Of a stretch of 64,000 nt of DNA, positions 45,112 through 54,966 are shown piece by piece; the first letter of the stretch is position 1, and each line of letters begins with the position of its first letter. This DNA is from Paenibacillus mucilaginosus 3016 (GTDB lineage: Bacteria; Bacillota; Bacilli; Paenibacillales; NBRC-103111). The translations under genes were made by a program, and so were the position numbers. The notes under the pieces were generated by a model. The model was not told the origin of the DNA. It did no database searches and was given only the letters and a program-made list of their open reading frames with translations. The stretch is taken from NCBI RefSeq assembly GCF_000250655.1, contig NC_016935.1, forward strand, positions 2,560,001 through 2,624,000, in the 5' to 3' direction.

Positions 45112-46720
45112 GATTATGCTGGTTGATGATGAAATTGGGGTCCGCTCCAGTATTAAGGCCAAGATAAACTGGGAAGCAGCCGGCTTTCGTATTGAGTCGG
45201 AGGCGGCGAACGGGCTCGAAGCGCTCGAGCTGCTGGAGGGACGCGGGCTCCCCGATGTGGTCATCTCGGATGTGCGGATGCCCCGTATGGACGGCATCGC
45301 CTTCATAAAGGCCTGCCGGGATAAGTACCCCGGCCTGCGGATCATCGTGCTCTCCGGGTATTCCGACTTCGAGTATATGAAGGCGGCCATCCAGCTCGGG
45401 GTGAAGGATTATCTGCTGAAGCCTGTGGTCCGCAGCGAATTGACGGACCTGCTCGCCAAGCTCTCTGCCGAGCTGAAGGAGGAGGAGAACCGCAGCCGCG
45501 AGCAAGAGAGAGAGCAGCTGCAGACAAGCCAGCATCTGAGAACACTGCAGGAGCAGCTGATCTGGCAGGTGGTGAAGGACGAGGATTTCAGCCTCGCCGC
45601 GGTGAGGGAGAGGCTGCGACAGCTGCAGCTGACCGGACTTGCCGGTGAGGGGCTGAAGGTCCGGTTCGCGGCGGTGGAGATGCGTGTACCTCCCGGACGG
45701 CTCGATGACTGGAGCGAGCGCAGGGAGCTGCTTACCGTCGCCTTTCAGATGGTATGCAGGGAAAGCTTGGAGCCGTGGCCGAATGTCTACCCCCTCTACG
45801 ATTACAGTTATCCCTCCATGATGTACTGCCTGTTGACGTGCAGCGGCGGCAGACCGGATGAGCTGCCGGCGGAAGACATGCTCCGCGAGCTCCAGCGGAA
45901 CATCAAGCGGTATCTGAGGGTAGAGACCGTAACGGGTCTGGGAGACTGGGCTGTAGGGCTTCAGGGGCTGAGGGATGCCTATGCTTCCTGCATGCTCGAC
46001 TGGAGTCAGGGTACGGTTCAGCGGCGCGGGGAGGGCGGGCAGCTGGAGAAGGAGACGGTGCATACGCTGCCTGCAGAGCTGGAGCGGAAGCTCGTGCTGT
46101 CTCTTGAGAATCTCGATGCGGAAGGTACAGGAAGAGTGCTCCGGGAGATCTTCCATAAGGACGGGGATCTGTCGATGTTCGCCTTTACGTTCCTCAGCTT
46201 CCGGGTCATTCTGCTGCTTAGCTCGATCGCTAAGAAATTCGAGCTCGGCGCCCCCTCGCTCCAGCAGCACCTGTGGAACTGCCAGATGACCCTCCGCCAG
46301 TTTCATTCCAGGGACCAGGTGGTCGATCAGCTGAAGATCCTGGCGGAGCTCGTGATGAACGAGGTACGGAAGACGCGTTCCTCCGGCGGACAGCAGCTGG
46401 CGGAGGCCGTGCGCCGGTATGTAGAAGAGAATTACGCCTATGAGCTCTCGCTGGCTTCGCTGGCCGAGCGTTTCCATATCAACGAAACCTACTTGTCCGG
46501 TTTGTTCAAACAGAAGGCCGGCTTCACCTTCAGCGATTACGTCACGAAGCTGCGGATGGAGAAGGCCGCTTCCCTGATGGAGGAAAGCGGGCTGAAGCTC
46601 ACGGATATCGCCACCCTGGTCGGCTATTCCAGCTCCAGTTATTTCAGCACGGTATTCAAAAAATATTACGGCGTCAGCCCCAAGGAATACAGGGATGCGC
46701 TGCCGTCCCGCCTGCCATAG
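45104..46720 (+). CDS. YesN-type response regulator (REC plus AraC DNA-binding domain)
   Basis: The 538-residue protein has a receiver domain with acidic residues DDE near position 8 and the phospho-acceptor Asp56 in VVISDVRMP, a long middle region (about 130-430) and a C-terminal AraC-type double helix-turn-helix (about 435-535, SLASLAERFHINETYLSGLFK and IATLVGYSSSSYFSTVFKKYYG). It partners the kinase just upstream. The AAGGGGTG site supports the ATG at 45104. It is the likely binder of the 19-bp motif found at two promoters of this cluster. Confidence 0.9.
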   Translation: MYKIMLVDDEIGVRSSIKAKINWEAAGFRIESEAANGLEALELLEGRGLPDVVISDVRMPRMDGIAFIKACRDKYPGLRIIVLSGYSDFEYMKAAIQLGVKDYLLKPVVRSELTDLLAKLSAELKEEENRSREQEREQLQTSQHLRTLQEQLIWQVVKDEDFSLAAVRERLRQLQLTGLAGEGLKVRFAAVEMRVPPGRLDDWSERRELLTVAFQMVCRESLEPWPNVYPLYDYSYPSMMYCLLTCSGGRPDELPAEDMLRELQRNIKRYLRVETVTGLGDWAVGLQGLRDAYASCMLDWSQGTVQRRGEGGQLEKETVHTLPAELERKLVLSLENLDAEGTGRVLREIFHKDGDLSMFAFTFLSFRVILLLSSIAKKFELGAPSLQQHLWNCQMTLRQFHSRDQVVDQLKILAELVMNEVRKTRSSGGQQLAEAVRRYVEENYAYELSLASLAERFHINETYLSGLFKQKAGFTFSDYVTKLRMEKAASLMEESGLKLTDIATLVGYSSSSYFSTVFKKYYGVSPKEYRDALPSRLP

Positions 46721-46806
46721 CGCTGCAGGAGAGCAGGGCCTTATCTTCGGATGAGGTCTTTTTGCCGTTCACCGGATGTCCGCCCACTAAACAAATCACA
46801 ACAAAA

Positions 46807-46851
46807 GACCAGAGGATAGTGAAATGATTCATCACCTCATTTCGCTACAAT
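46807..46851 (+). promoter_or_regulatory. Promoter of the first GH32 operon with shared activator motif
   Basis: GACCAGAGGATAGTGAAAT (46807-46825) and a -10 box TACAAT (46846-46851) repeat the arrangement at 41785-41829 with the same 39-base offset. The start codon of the GH32 lipoprotein lies 43 bases downstream of the -10. Confidence 0.65.
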
Positions 46852-46893
46852 AAGGTCAGCCAAAACGGAGCAGGACGCAGTGGAGGATAAGAC

Positions 46894-48801
46894 ATGGGAA
46901 ACGTATTAGGGAAGAAGAGGCCTGCAGGGATCGCAAGCCGGCTGCTGACCGGCATACTCGCCGCCTCCTGTCTTGGTCTTACGGCGGGGTGCACAGATGA
47001 AGAGCTCGGGAGGGGAGGCGAGAGGGAAGTGAAGGAACAGAAGCAGGACGCACCGCAGAGCGCGGCATACCGGTACCATCCGGACCCTGACTATTATACG
47101 GAACTGTACCGGCCGCAATATCACCTGTCTCCGCCAACAGGGAACCTGAGCGATCCGAACGGGATGGTGTATTTCGAGGGCGAGTACCACCAGTTCTACC
47201 AGAACAGCGGCCAGTGGGGCCATGCGGTGAGCCGGGATCTGCTGCACTGGGAGCATCTCCCGGTCGCGCTTGCCCGGGACCCGCTCGGAGAGATATGGTC
47301 CGGAAGCGCCGTGGTGGACTGGGAGGATACGAGCGGCTTCTTTGGAGGGAAGCCTGGGCTCGTCGCGGTCTTTACCCATTTCAAGGGAGGTACGCAGTCG
47401 CAGAGCATCGCCTACAGTGCGGACCGCGGCCGGACATGGACCAAGTACAAAGGGAACCCGGTAATCCCGAACCCGGGATTGAAGGACTTCAGGGACCCGA
47501 AGGTGATCTGGCATGAGCCTTCCAATTCATGGGTGATGGTCGTGTCGGCGGATCAGAAGATCCAATTCTACACTTCGAAGAATCTCAAGGAGTGGAAGCT
47601 GGCCAGCGAGTTCGGAACGGGACAGGGCTCCCACGCGGCGGTGTGGGAATGTCCAGATCTGTTCGAGCTTCCGGTGGAAGGCACCGGGGAGAAGAAGTGG
47701 GTGCTGCATGTGTCGATCGGCAGCAATGCGGCCACCAAGGGATCGACCGCGCAGTATTTCATCGGATCCTTTGACGGAACTCTGTTCCGGAATGAGAATC
47801 CGCCGCAACAGGTGCTGTGGACAGACTATGGCAGGGACTTCTACGCGGCCGTCTCCTACTCGGATATCCCGGCCGAAAACGGCCGGCGCATCTGGACGGG
47901 CTGGATGTCGAACTGGCGGTATCCGTTCGGAATGCCGACGGCGCCATGGAAAGGCAATCTTTCCATCCCGAGGGAGCTGCGGCTGCGGGAGATCCCGGGC
48001 AGCGGGCTGCGGCTGGTACAGCTGCCCGTCAAGGAGCTGGAGCAGCTCCGCGGGAAGCCGGTGCACGCCGCAGGCAGGGAGCTGGGTCCAGGCCTTCACC
48101 CGCTGGAAGGGATGAAGGGAAGCAGCTATGAACTCCAAGCGGAGTTCACGGTGAGCGCAGGCGCCCGATTCGGCCTGAAGGTACGCAAGGGCATCAGCCA
48201 AGAAACCTTGATAAGCTATGATGCTGATGCAGGAAAGCTGACGGTGGACCGGGCGAGATCGGGGGTGAGCGCCTTCGAGGCTGACTTCGCCGAGACGATG
48301 GAGGCTCCTCTGACGCTCAAGGATGGGAAACTGAAGCTGCGCCTGTTCGTCGACGAGTCAACCCTTGAGGTCTTCGGCGGGGACGGGGAGGCGGTAGTAT
48401 CCGCTATCCTGTTCCCGGATGCCTTGAGCAGCGGGCTGGAGCTGTTCGTCTCGCAGGGCCACGTCACGCTGGAGGAGGCACGCTTCTACCCGATGCGCAC
48501 CGTCTGGCGGGATGAGGACCCGGACAGCCGCGTGCCGCGTCGGATTGTGCTCAGCAGCGGCAGCCTGGACTTGCCAGCAAGAGGCAGCGCCAGGCTGCGG
48601 GCTGAGGTGACACCCGCGGGTGCTCCCCAGAAGCTTCGATGGGAGTCCAGTGATTCTTCCGTGGCCGCAGTCCAGGCGGACGGGGAAACGGAAGCCCTCT
48701 TATCAGGAGGGAAGCCGGGCGAAGCAGAGATCAAAGCGGTAACCCCGGACGGCAGGGTATCCGCTACAGTCAGCGTGTTTGTCTATGAAGAGAAGAAATA
48801 A
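46894..48801 (+). CDS. GH32 fructan hydrolase, lipoprotein form
   Basis: The 635-residue enzyme should cleave beta-fructosidic bonds (levan or inulin) at the cell surface. It has a lipobox (LTAGC, cysteine 33), then the GH32 five-bladed propeller with the nucleophile Asp87 in NLSDPNG, Asp201 in FRDPK and the acid Glu252 in WECPD, a C-terminal beta-sandwich (about 390-530) and an extra bacterial Ig-like domain (about 545-635). It starts the second transcription unit of the cluster, before the permeases, and is preceded by the shared activator motif. Confidence 0.9.
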   Translation: MGNVLGKKRPAGIASRLLTGILAASCLGLTAGCTDEELGRGGEREVKEQKQDAPQSAAYRYHPDPDYYTELYRPQYHLSPPTGNLSDPNGMVYFEGEYHQFYQNSGQWGHAVSRDLLHWEHLPVALARDPLGEIWSGSAVVDWEDTSGFFGGKPGLVAVFTHFKGGTQSQSIAYSADRGRTWTKYKGNPVIPNPGLKDFRDPKVIWHEPSNSWVMVVSADQKIQFYTSKNLKEWKLASEFGTGQGSHAAVWECPDLFELPVEGTGEKKWVLHVSIGSNAATKGSTAQYFIGSFDGTLFRNENPPQQVLWTDYGRDFYAAVSYSDIPAENGRRIWTGWMSNWRYPFGMPTAPWKGNLSIPRELRLREIPGSGLRLVQLPVKELEQLRGKPVHAAGRELGPGLHPLEGMKGSSYELQAEFTVSAGARFGLKVRKGISQETLISYDADAGKLTVDRARSGVSAFEADFAETMEAPLTLKDGKLKLRLFVDESTLEVFGGDGEAVVSAILFPDALSSGLELFVSQGHVTLEEARFYPMRTVWRDEDPDSRVPRRIVLSSGSLDLPARGSARLRAEVTPAGAPQKLRWESSDSSVAAVQADGETEALLSGGKPGEAEIKAVTPDGRVSATVSVFVYEEKK

Positions 48802-48819
48802 TGGAGGGGGGAGCCGGCC

Positions 48820-49737
48820 ATGGAGCTGAGAACCGCAGTACCGGCGGCACAGCCGAAGAAGACAGTGAGCCGCTTTCACCGGCATGAACGCAGAACGGCG
48901 GCAGGGTTCCTGCTGCCTGCCCTGCTGCTTCTCCTGGTATTCGTCTTCTACCCGATGGTGCAGGCCGTCGTGATTTCGTTTCAGAATTATTCGCTGGTGG
49001 GCTCAAAGCCCTCGTTCGTGGGCCTGGATAATTACGTGGCCCTGCTTTCGGACCGGAACTTCTACAGCTCGCTGAAGCATTCGTTTTATTTTGCGCTCGT
49101 GGTGATTCCGCTGCAAACGGCGCTCTCTTTGGGCCTTGCGCTTCTAATTCAGAAGCCGGGCCGTCTAAGCGGGGGGCTGCGTACGATTTATTTTATCCCC
49201 GTCATCATCTCTACCGGTGTGGCGGCAACGGTCTTTAAGCTTATCTATAACAAGGAGTTCGGTCTGCTCAACACGTTCCTCAAAGCGCTGGGACTGCCGG
49301 TGACGAGCTTTCTGTCCGACCCTGAGACCGCCATGAACGGAGTCATCGGGCTCGGGATCTGGAAGGCCGCCGGCTTCTTCATGATCATCTTCCTTGCGGG
49401 ACTGAACAACATTCCCCGGGATTTGTACGAGGCGGCACACGTCGATGGAGCCTCACGGCTCCAGCAGTTTCGGAGCATCACGCTGCCCCTGCTGAAGCGG
49501 ACGATGGCCTTCGTGGTCATCATGACGACAATCGATGCGATCAAGCTGTCGGGGCTTGTCTTCGTGCTCACGAATGGAGGACCGAACGGATCTACGGAGA
49601 CCGTGGTGTTCTATATTTACAAACTGGCATTCCAACAGATGCAGATGGGGTATGCGACCGCTGCGGCCTTCGTGCTCTTTGCGATCGTGCTGCTCATCTC
49701 CCTCATTCAGATGAAGCTCTTCAAGGAAGAGCAGTAA
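48820..49737 (+). CDS. Sugar ABC transporter permease 1 (UgpA/MalF type)
   Basis: The 305-residue protein has six membrane helices and the ATPase-coupling EAA motif, EAAHVDGASRLQQF at about residues 204-217. It follows the lipoprotein GH32 gene by 18 bases and precedes permease 2 by 14. With the binding protein at 41872 it should import fructo-oligosaccharides. No ATPase gene is present in the cluster. Confidence 0.9.
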   Translation: MELRTAVPAAQPKKTVSRFHRHERRTAAGFLLPALLLLLVFVFYPMVQAVVISFQNYSLVGSKPSFVGLDNYVALLSDRNFYSSLKHSFYFALVVIPLQTALSLGLALLIQKPGRLSGGLRTIYFIPVIISTGVAATVFKLIYNKEFGLLNTFLKALGLPVTSFLSDPETAMNGVIGLGIWKAAGFFMIIFLAGLNNIPRDLYEAAHVDGASRLQQFRSITLPLLKRTMAFVVIMTTIDAIKLSGLVFVLTNGGPNGSTETVVFYIYKLAFQQMQMGYATAAAFVLFAIVLLISLIQMKLFKEEQ

Positions 49738-49751
49738 GGAGGCCGTACGTC

Positions 49752-50591
49752 ATGAAGCTTACTCTTCGAACGCTGAAATATACTCTGATGCTGCTGCTCG
49801 CGGCGGCATCCCTGCTGCCTATCATATGGATGGTCTTCGGGTCCTTCCGGCCTTACCAGGAGCTGTTCAAATACTCGTCGAGCCTCAGCCCGCATATCCT
49901 GATCCCGGTCGAGTTCACGTGGAAGAACTATCAGAATGTGATCTTCAGTACCCGCAATCCATTCCTGAGGTTCATCGGCAATACACTGTGGGTCGCGGGC
50001 GCGGTCACGGCCGCCGTCCTGCTCATCAACAGCATGGCCGCCTTCGCCTTCGCGAAGCTCCGCTTCCGCTGGAAGCCGGCGCTGTTTGCCCTCTTCATGT
50101 CGGCGATGATCATTCCGGGAGAAGTAACGCTCGTCCCGAACTATCTGTTGATGCACGATCTCGGCTGGCTCAACTCGTACAAGGCGCTGATCATTCCCTC
50201 CATGCTGTCGGTCTTCGGTATCTTCATGCTCCGGCAGTTCTTCGCCGAAATTCCCGATGAACTGCTGGAGGCGGCCCGCATGGACGGGGCTTCGCTGCCG
50301 AGAACCTTCCTCAGTGTCGTGCTTCCCGCCGCTGTTCCCGCCCTAATTACGCTGGGGCTGATGACCTTCCTGGGGAACTGGGACTCGTATCTCTGGCCGC
50401 TGATCGTCATCAACGATCATAAGATGCAGATGATTCAGGTGGCGATCGCCGCATTCTCTTCCACGGAAGGAACGGATTGGTCCAGGATTCTGGCGGCAAA
50501 TACGATATCGACGGTCCCGATTCTGCTGCTGTTCCTGTTCCTTCAGCGGTATTACATCCAGGGCATCACGATGTCCGGAATCAAAGGATAA
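49752..50591 (+). CDS. Sugar ABC transporter permease 2 (UgpE/MalG type)
   Basis: The 279-residue partner permease has six helices and the EAA motif EAARMDGASLPRTF near residue 175. It begins 14 bases after permease 1, with AAGGAGG before the ATG. The length and motif position are normal for the family. The cytoplasmic GH32 gene follows by 41 bases, so import and intracellular hydrolysis are co-expressed. Confidence 0.9.
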   Translation: MKLTLRTLKYTLMLLLAAASLLPIIWMVFGSFRPYQELFKYSSSLSPHILIPVEFTWKNYQNVIFSTRNPFLRFIGNTLWVAGAVTAAVLLINSMAAFAFAKLRFRWKPALFALFMSAMIIPGEVTLVPNYLLMHDLGWLNSYKALIIPSMLSVFGIFMLRQFFAEIPDELLEAARMDGASLPRTFLSVVLPAAVPALITLGLMTFLGNWDSYLWPLIVINDHKMQMIQVAIAAFSSTEGTDWSRILAANTISTVPILLLFLFLQRYYIQGITMSGIKG

Positions 50592-50632
50592 AGCGAAGTC
50601 TTTTCTTAAAACTCGTAGAGGGAGAATGATAT

Positions 50633-52168
50633 ATGAATGCCAAGGAACCGAATGCCGTGAGCGCTGCTGAGAATGGAGGGATTCCTCATGCCATCCGGAT
50701 TGATGAGGCGAACCTGGCCCTGGAGCTGCTTGCGGCTGCCATTCCGGTTGACGGATACCGTCTCCAATATCACCTGATGCCTCCGGCCGGCTGGATGAAT
50801 GACCCGAACGGGCTGATCTATTACCGCGGCGAGTACCACGTGTTCTACCAGCATTACCCGTACAAGCCGATACACGGGCCCATGTACTGGGGTCACGCCA
50901 AGAGCCGCGATCTCGTGCACTGGCAGCATCTCCCGGTCGCACTGGCACCGTCCGAGACGTATGACCTCGGCCAGCAGGGGGGCTATGGCTGCTGGTCGGG
51001 CAGCGCGGTGGACGATGAAGGCGTGCTCACCTTGATCTATACGGGTCATGTGGACGGCCGCCGTCCCGAAGAAGTTCAATGCCTGGCCCGAAGCGAAGAC
51101 GGGATCCGGTTCGGGAAGGACCCGGCTAATCCTGTCCTTGAGGGTGCGCCTACAGGGGCGGCCGGATTCCGGGACCCCAAGGTATGGAAGCATGACGGCC
51201 GGTGGTACATGATTCTCGGATCCGGAAAGGAAGGACGCGGAGAGGCCCTTCTGTACGCCTCCCCCGATCTGCTCGAATGGTCCCCGCTCGGCACAGTGGC
51301 GGAGAGCGACGGGACCTTGGGCGATATGTGGGAATGCCCGGACCTGTTTCCTCTGGGGGACAAGGGGGAGCATGTGCTGATCTTCTCCCCGATGAACATG
51401 GGGGCGACGAAGACGATGTATCTCACCGGCCAGATGGACTATGGTAATGGCCGGTTCAGCCGCCGCTATGGGGAGCGGCTGGACTACGGGTTTGACTTCT
51501 ATGCGCCGCAGACGTTCCTGGACGGGAGCGGACGCCGCATTCTGATCGGCTGGATGAATATTTGGGGCGCGGCGATGCCGGAGCAGGAGGAAGGCTGGAT
51601 GGGGGCGTGCACCCTGCCGCGCGAGCTGCTTCTGGCGGAAGACGGCTCCCTTCGGATGAAGCCGGTGGAGGAGCTGAAGGTTCTTCGCGGAACACATTTC
51701 GGTACAGGCCCGCTCACCATTGGCCCGGACGAAACGGTGCCGGTCGGTATGAAGGGCGATGCACTGGAGCTGAAAGCCGTGTTCGATGCCGGTGCATCCG
51801 GGCAGGCGGTGGAATTCGGTCTGCGGGTCCGCTGCTCGGAGGACGGGGAGGAATTCACGGAAATCAGCTATTCACCGGACAGCGGGAAGCTGACCGTGGA
51901 CCGCAGCCGGTCCGGCCGTGGAGAGGGAGGCGTGTGTGAAGCGCAGCTGCTTCCGATGGAGGATGGCCGGGTGGAGCTGCATGTGTTCCTGGACCGCTCG
52001 TCTCTGGAGGTCTTCGCCAATGAAGGACGGAAGACAATGACGAACCGGATCTACCCGGACAACAGCTCGCTAGGCATTCACCTGTTCGCAAGGAAGGGGG
52101 AGGCTGTACTCGAACGTCTGGATCTATGGGAGCTTCGGCTTCGGGAGAGAGACGGTGCAATGGAATAA
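50633..52168 (+). CDS. GH32 beta-fructosidase, cytoplasmic
   Basis: The 511-residue enzyme has no signal peptide. It carries the catalytic set Asp57 in GWMNDPNG, Asp181 in FRDPKVW and Glu234 in WECPDLF, plus a C-terminal beta-sandwich. It resembles sucrose/sucrose-6-phosphate hydrolases and would release fructose from imported oligosaccharides. AGGGAGA lies before the ATG, and it is the last gene of this unit before a terminator. Confidence 0.9.
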   Translation: MNAKEPNAVSAAENGGIPHAIRIDEANLALELLAAAIPVDGYRLQYHLMPPAGWMNDPNGLIYYRGEYHVFYQHYPYKPIHGPMYWGHAKSRDLVHWQHLPVALAPSETYDLGQQGGYGCWSGSAVDDEGVLTLIYTGHVDGRRPEEVQCLARSEDGIRFGKDPANPVLEGAPTGAAGFRDPKVWKHDGRWYMILGSGKEGRGEALLYASPDLLEWSPLGTVAESDGTLGDMWECPDLFPLGDKGEHVLIFSPMNMGATKTMYLTGQMDYGNGRFSRRYGERLDYGFDFYAPQTFLDGSGRRILIGWMNIWGAAMPEQEEGWMGACTLPRELLLAEDGSLRMKPVEELKVLRGTHFGTGPLTIGPDETVPVGMKGDALELKAVFDAGASGQAVEFGLRVRCSEDGEEFTEISYSPDSGKLTVDRSRSGRGEGGVCEAQLLPMEDGRVELHVFLDRSSLEVFANEGRKTMTNRIYPDNSSLGIHLFARKGEAVLERLDLWELRLRERDGAME

Positions 52169-52197
52169 GCGGGGACGAACCCCAGGAGATAACGAAA

Positions 52198-52224
52198 GAG
52201 CGCAGGGATGGCTGCGCTTCTTTT
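52198..52224 (+). terminator. Terminator after the cytoplasmic GH32 gene
   Basis: A seven-pair stem AGCGCAG/CTGCGCT (52199-52205 and 52212-52218) runs into TCTTTT. The secreted GH32 gene 111 bases on must therefore have its own promoter or depend on read-through. Confidence 0.65.
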
Positions 52225-52335
52225 GCCGGACAAAGTAGAGCGCTTACATGAATGGCGGCCGGAAAGGGGGCGAGGCCCGGTCAGCAAGAGGGAAGGCGAA
52301 GGACGGAATTCAATGGTGAAGGAGGCTGAAGAAAG

Positions 52336-54966
52336 ATGAGTAACAAGATGGGAAACAAGGATAGAATGAAGGCGGGAATACGCACGCTGGTTCTCGGCGT
52401 ATGGATGGTGATGCTGATGGGGTGGTTCTATCCCCTTTACAGCTATGGGGCAGAAGCCAACAATGTGTCGGGCTGGACGGCCGCCGGTGGCACATGGACC
52501 GCGGCAGGAGAAGGTTGGAGAGGGACTGCCCCCGGCGGCCAGAATATGCTTGCCCTATCCAATACGCGCTCGGATGATTTCACCTATGAAGCGGAAGTGA
52601 CCGTGGAGACTGCTTATGCGGTCGGTACCCTGCTGCTCCGCTCGAACGGGGATGGGACCGAGGCCTACGGCCTGCAGGTGGACCCGAATCTGGACCGGCT
52701 GCGATTGTTTAAGACCGCAGGAGATGTGACGCTCGGGGAAAAGCCGATGACGATCGAACCTGGACAGAGTTATAAGGTACGGGTGAGAGCGGAAGGAACG
52801 GTACTTAAGGTGTATTGGGGCACTGTCTACGATCCTGTGCTGACGGTAATGGACGGCTCTTATGCGGTTGGGCTGGTCGGAGCCGGCGCATATAACGGCA
52901 GCGTCCTGTTCCAGAATGTGAGGATCGGTTCGCTGCTATCGAATCTCCAGAACTGGACGGAAGCCGGGGGCAGCTGGACGCCTCACCTGGACGGCGTTAA
53001 GGCAGTTACTCCCGGGGCGGCCAATGCCTTCCGGACAGCCGATACCCCCTATACCGATTTCGTGTTGGAGGCCGATCTGAAGGTGGATGGGGGGACGCCG
53101 CTGGGAACGGCGGGTCTGCTCTTCCGTGGCAACGCGGCGGGGACACAGGGGTATGTGGTGAATCTCGATCCAAACCTGGACCAGGTCCGTCTCTTCGATG
53201 CGGACGGAGGGGCGACCATCGCGTCCAGGAGCATGGCGGTCGAGGCAGGCCGGAACTACCGTGTCGAGGTCCATGCGGTCGGTTCCAACATCAAGGTCTA
53301 CATCGACGGTTATGCCGCGCCGGCAATCTCGGTGTCAAACGCCCGTTACACGAGCGGACGCATAGGCACTAACGCATATAACGGGACGGCCTACTTCCAG
53401 GACGTGTATGCCTGGTCCTCCGCCGCTTACTATACGGAGAAGTACCGCCCGCAATATCACTATTCGATGGCAAGAAACTGGATCAGCGACCCGAATGGCC
53501 TCGTGTACTATGAAGGCGAGTATCATCTGTTCAATCAGGATGGGGGTAAGTGGACGCACGGCGTCAGTACGGATCTCCTGCACTGGAAGCGCCTGCCGAT
53601 TGCGCTGCCCTGGAACGATCAGGGACATATCTGGTCCGGCTCGGCCGTCGTTGATGCGAATGATGCTTCCGGACTTTTTGGAGGCGGCTCCGGACTGATT
53701 GCCTATTATACCATGTTCCATCCCGACAAACCGAACGGTAACCAGAAAATCGGAATCGCTTACAGTAAGGACAAGGGACGCACCTGGTCGTACTATGGGG
53801 GCAATCCTGTCGTGCTGAACCCGGGTGGTCCCGACGGGAACTGGGATTTCCGCGATCCTAAGGTAGTCTGGGACGGCGAACGTTCACGCTGGGTCATGGT
53901 CGTCTCAGGCGGGGATCATGTCCGATTCTTCACATCTACCGATCTGCTTTCATGGACGTATGCCAGCTCCTTCGGCTATGGCGCTTATCTGCATGCCGGG
54001 GTATGGGAATGCCCGGATCTCTTCCAGCTGCCGGTAGACGGCAACCTGTCGAACCGCAAGTGGGTGCTGTCGATCAGCACGGGCGGTGCGGCAGTTACCG
54101 GGGGTTCCAGCGCCGAATACTTCGTCGGTTCGTTCGATGGTACGGCATTCACGAGTGACAACCCGGCAAGCGCCATACTCCGGAATGAAGCCGGCAAAGA
54201 CTTCTACGCCTCGATATCCTTCGATGGCATTCCGGCTGCCGACGGACGGCGAATCTGGCTCGGCTGGATGTCCAACTGGGATTATCCGTTCGGCTTCCCG
54301 ACAACCGCCTGGAAGCACATCATGTCCGTACCCCGGGAACTTCAGCTCAAGACAATCGCCGGTGAAGGCGTAAGGCTCGTCCAAACGCCTGTCCGGGAAC
54401 TACAGTCCCTGCGCGGGAGCGCCAGCAGTTGGACCAACAAGACGATTACGCCCGGCACTTCGAATCTTCTCGCCGGCTTGTCCAGCAGCGCGTATGAGAT
54501 TGAGGCTGAATTTGAACTGCCCGGCACGGATGCCGCATCCGAGTTCGGCTTCAGGCTTCGCCAGGGAGGCAGCGAGCAGACGGTGGTCGGCTATACTCCA
54601 GCCTCCTCTAAGCTGTTCGTGAACCGGGCGGATGGCGGGGAGGACGATTTTGCCCCCGCAAGCTACGGTACGCTTCAGGAAGCGACACTGTCGCCGGTGA
54701 GTAATCGGGTGAAGCTCCGCCTGCTCGTGGATGAATCGTCAATCGAAGTGTTCGGGGGCGACGGCCGGGTCACCTTCTCCAACCTGATCTTCCCGGATCC
54801 GTCCAGTTTGGGCATGTCGCTGTATACCATCGGCGGCAGCGTGAAGGTCGTATCGCTCAACGTGTATCCACTGACAAATACGTGGAAGCTGTCAGCGGCA
54901 CCTGGTAAGCTCAAGGGCTATGAGAAGGACAAAGACAATGACAAGCCCATCGGCGGCACCCTATAA
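52336..54966 (+). CDS. Secreted GH32 levanase with two N-terminal beta-sandwich (CBM66/LamG-like) domains
   Basis: The 876-residue protein has a signal peptide (to about residue 40, YSYGAEA), two homologous beta-sandwich domains (about 45-200 and 205-355; both contain DPNLDRLRLF-like and GAYNGS/NAYNGT motifs), and the GH32 module from about 370 with nucleophile Asp385 (WISDPNG), Asp507 (FRDPK) and acid Glu558 (WECPD). The N-terminal domains probably bind fructan. It is the extracellular depolymerase of the cluster. AAGGAGG lies 11 bases before the ATG. Confidence 0.9.
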   Translation: MSNKMGNKDRMKAGIRTLVLGVWMVMLMGWFYPLYSYGAEANNVSGWTAAGGTWTAAGEGWRGTAPGGQNMLALSNTRSDDFTYEAEVTVETAYAVGTLLLRSNGDGTEAYGLQVDPNLDRLRLFKTAGDVTLGEKPMTIEPGQSYKVRVRAEGTVLKVYWGTVYDPVLTVMDGSYAVGLVGAGAYNGSVLFQNVRIGSLLSNLQNWTEAGGSWTPHLDGVKAVTPGAANAFRTADTPYTDFVLEADLKVDGGTPLGTAGLLFRGNAAGTQGYVVNLDPNLDQVRLFDADGGATIASRSMAVEAGRNYRVEVHAVGSNIKVYIDGYAAPAISVSNARYTSGRIGTNAYNGTAYFQDVYAWSSAAYYTEKYRPQYHYSMARNWISDPNGLVYYEGEYHLFNQDGGKWTHGVSTDLLHWKRLPIALPWNDQGHIWSGSAVVDANDASGLFGGGSGLIAYYTMFHPDKPNGNQKIGIAYSKDKGRTWSYYGGNPVVLNPGGPDGNWDFRDPKVVWDGERSRWVMVVSGGDHVRFFTSTDLLSWTYASSFGYGAYLHAGVWECPDLFQLPVDGNLSNRKWVLSISTGGAAVTGGSSAEYFVGSFDGTAFTSDNPASAILRNEAGKDFYASISFDGIPAADGRRIWLGWMSNWDYPFGFPTTAWKHIMSVPRELQLKTIAGEGVRLVQTPVRELQSLRGSASSWTNKTITPGTSNLLAGLSSSAYEIEAEFELPGTDAASEFGFRLRQGGSEQTVVGYTPASSKLFVNRADGGEDDFAPASYGTLQEATLSPVSNRVKLRLLVDESSIEVFGGDGRVTFSNLIFPDPSSLGMSLYTIGGSVKVVSLNVYPLTNTWKLSAAPGKLKGYEKDKDNDKPIGGTL

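Noticed and set aside
45083..46477. A 464-codon minus-strand frame opposite the response regulator
   Set aside because: It has no recognisable domain and no ribosome site. The plus strand encodes a clear REC plus AraC protein over the same bases, and long antisense frames are common in GC-rich genes.
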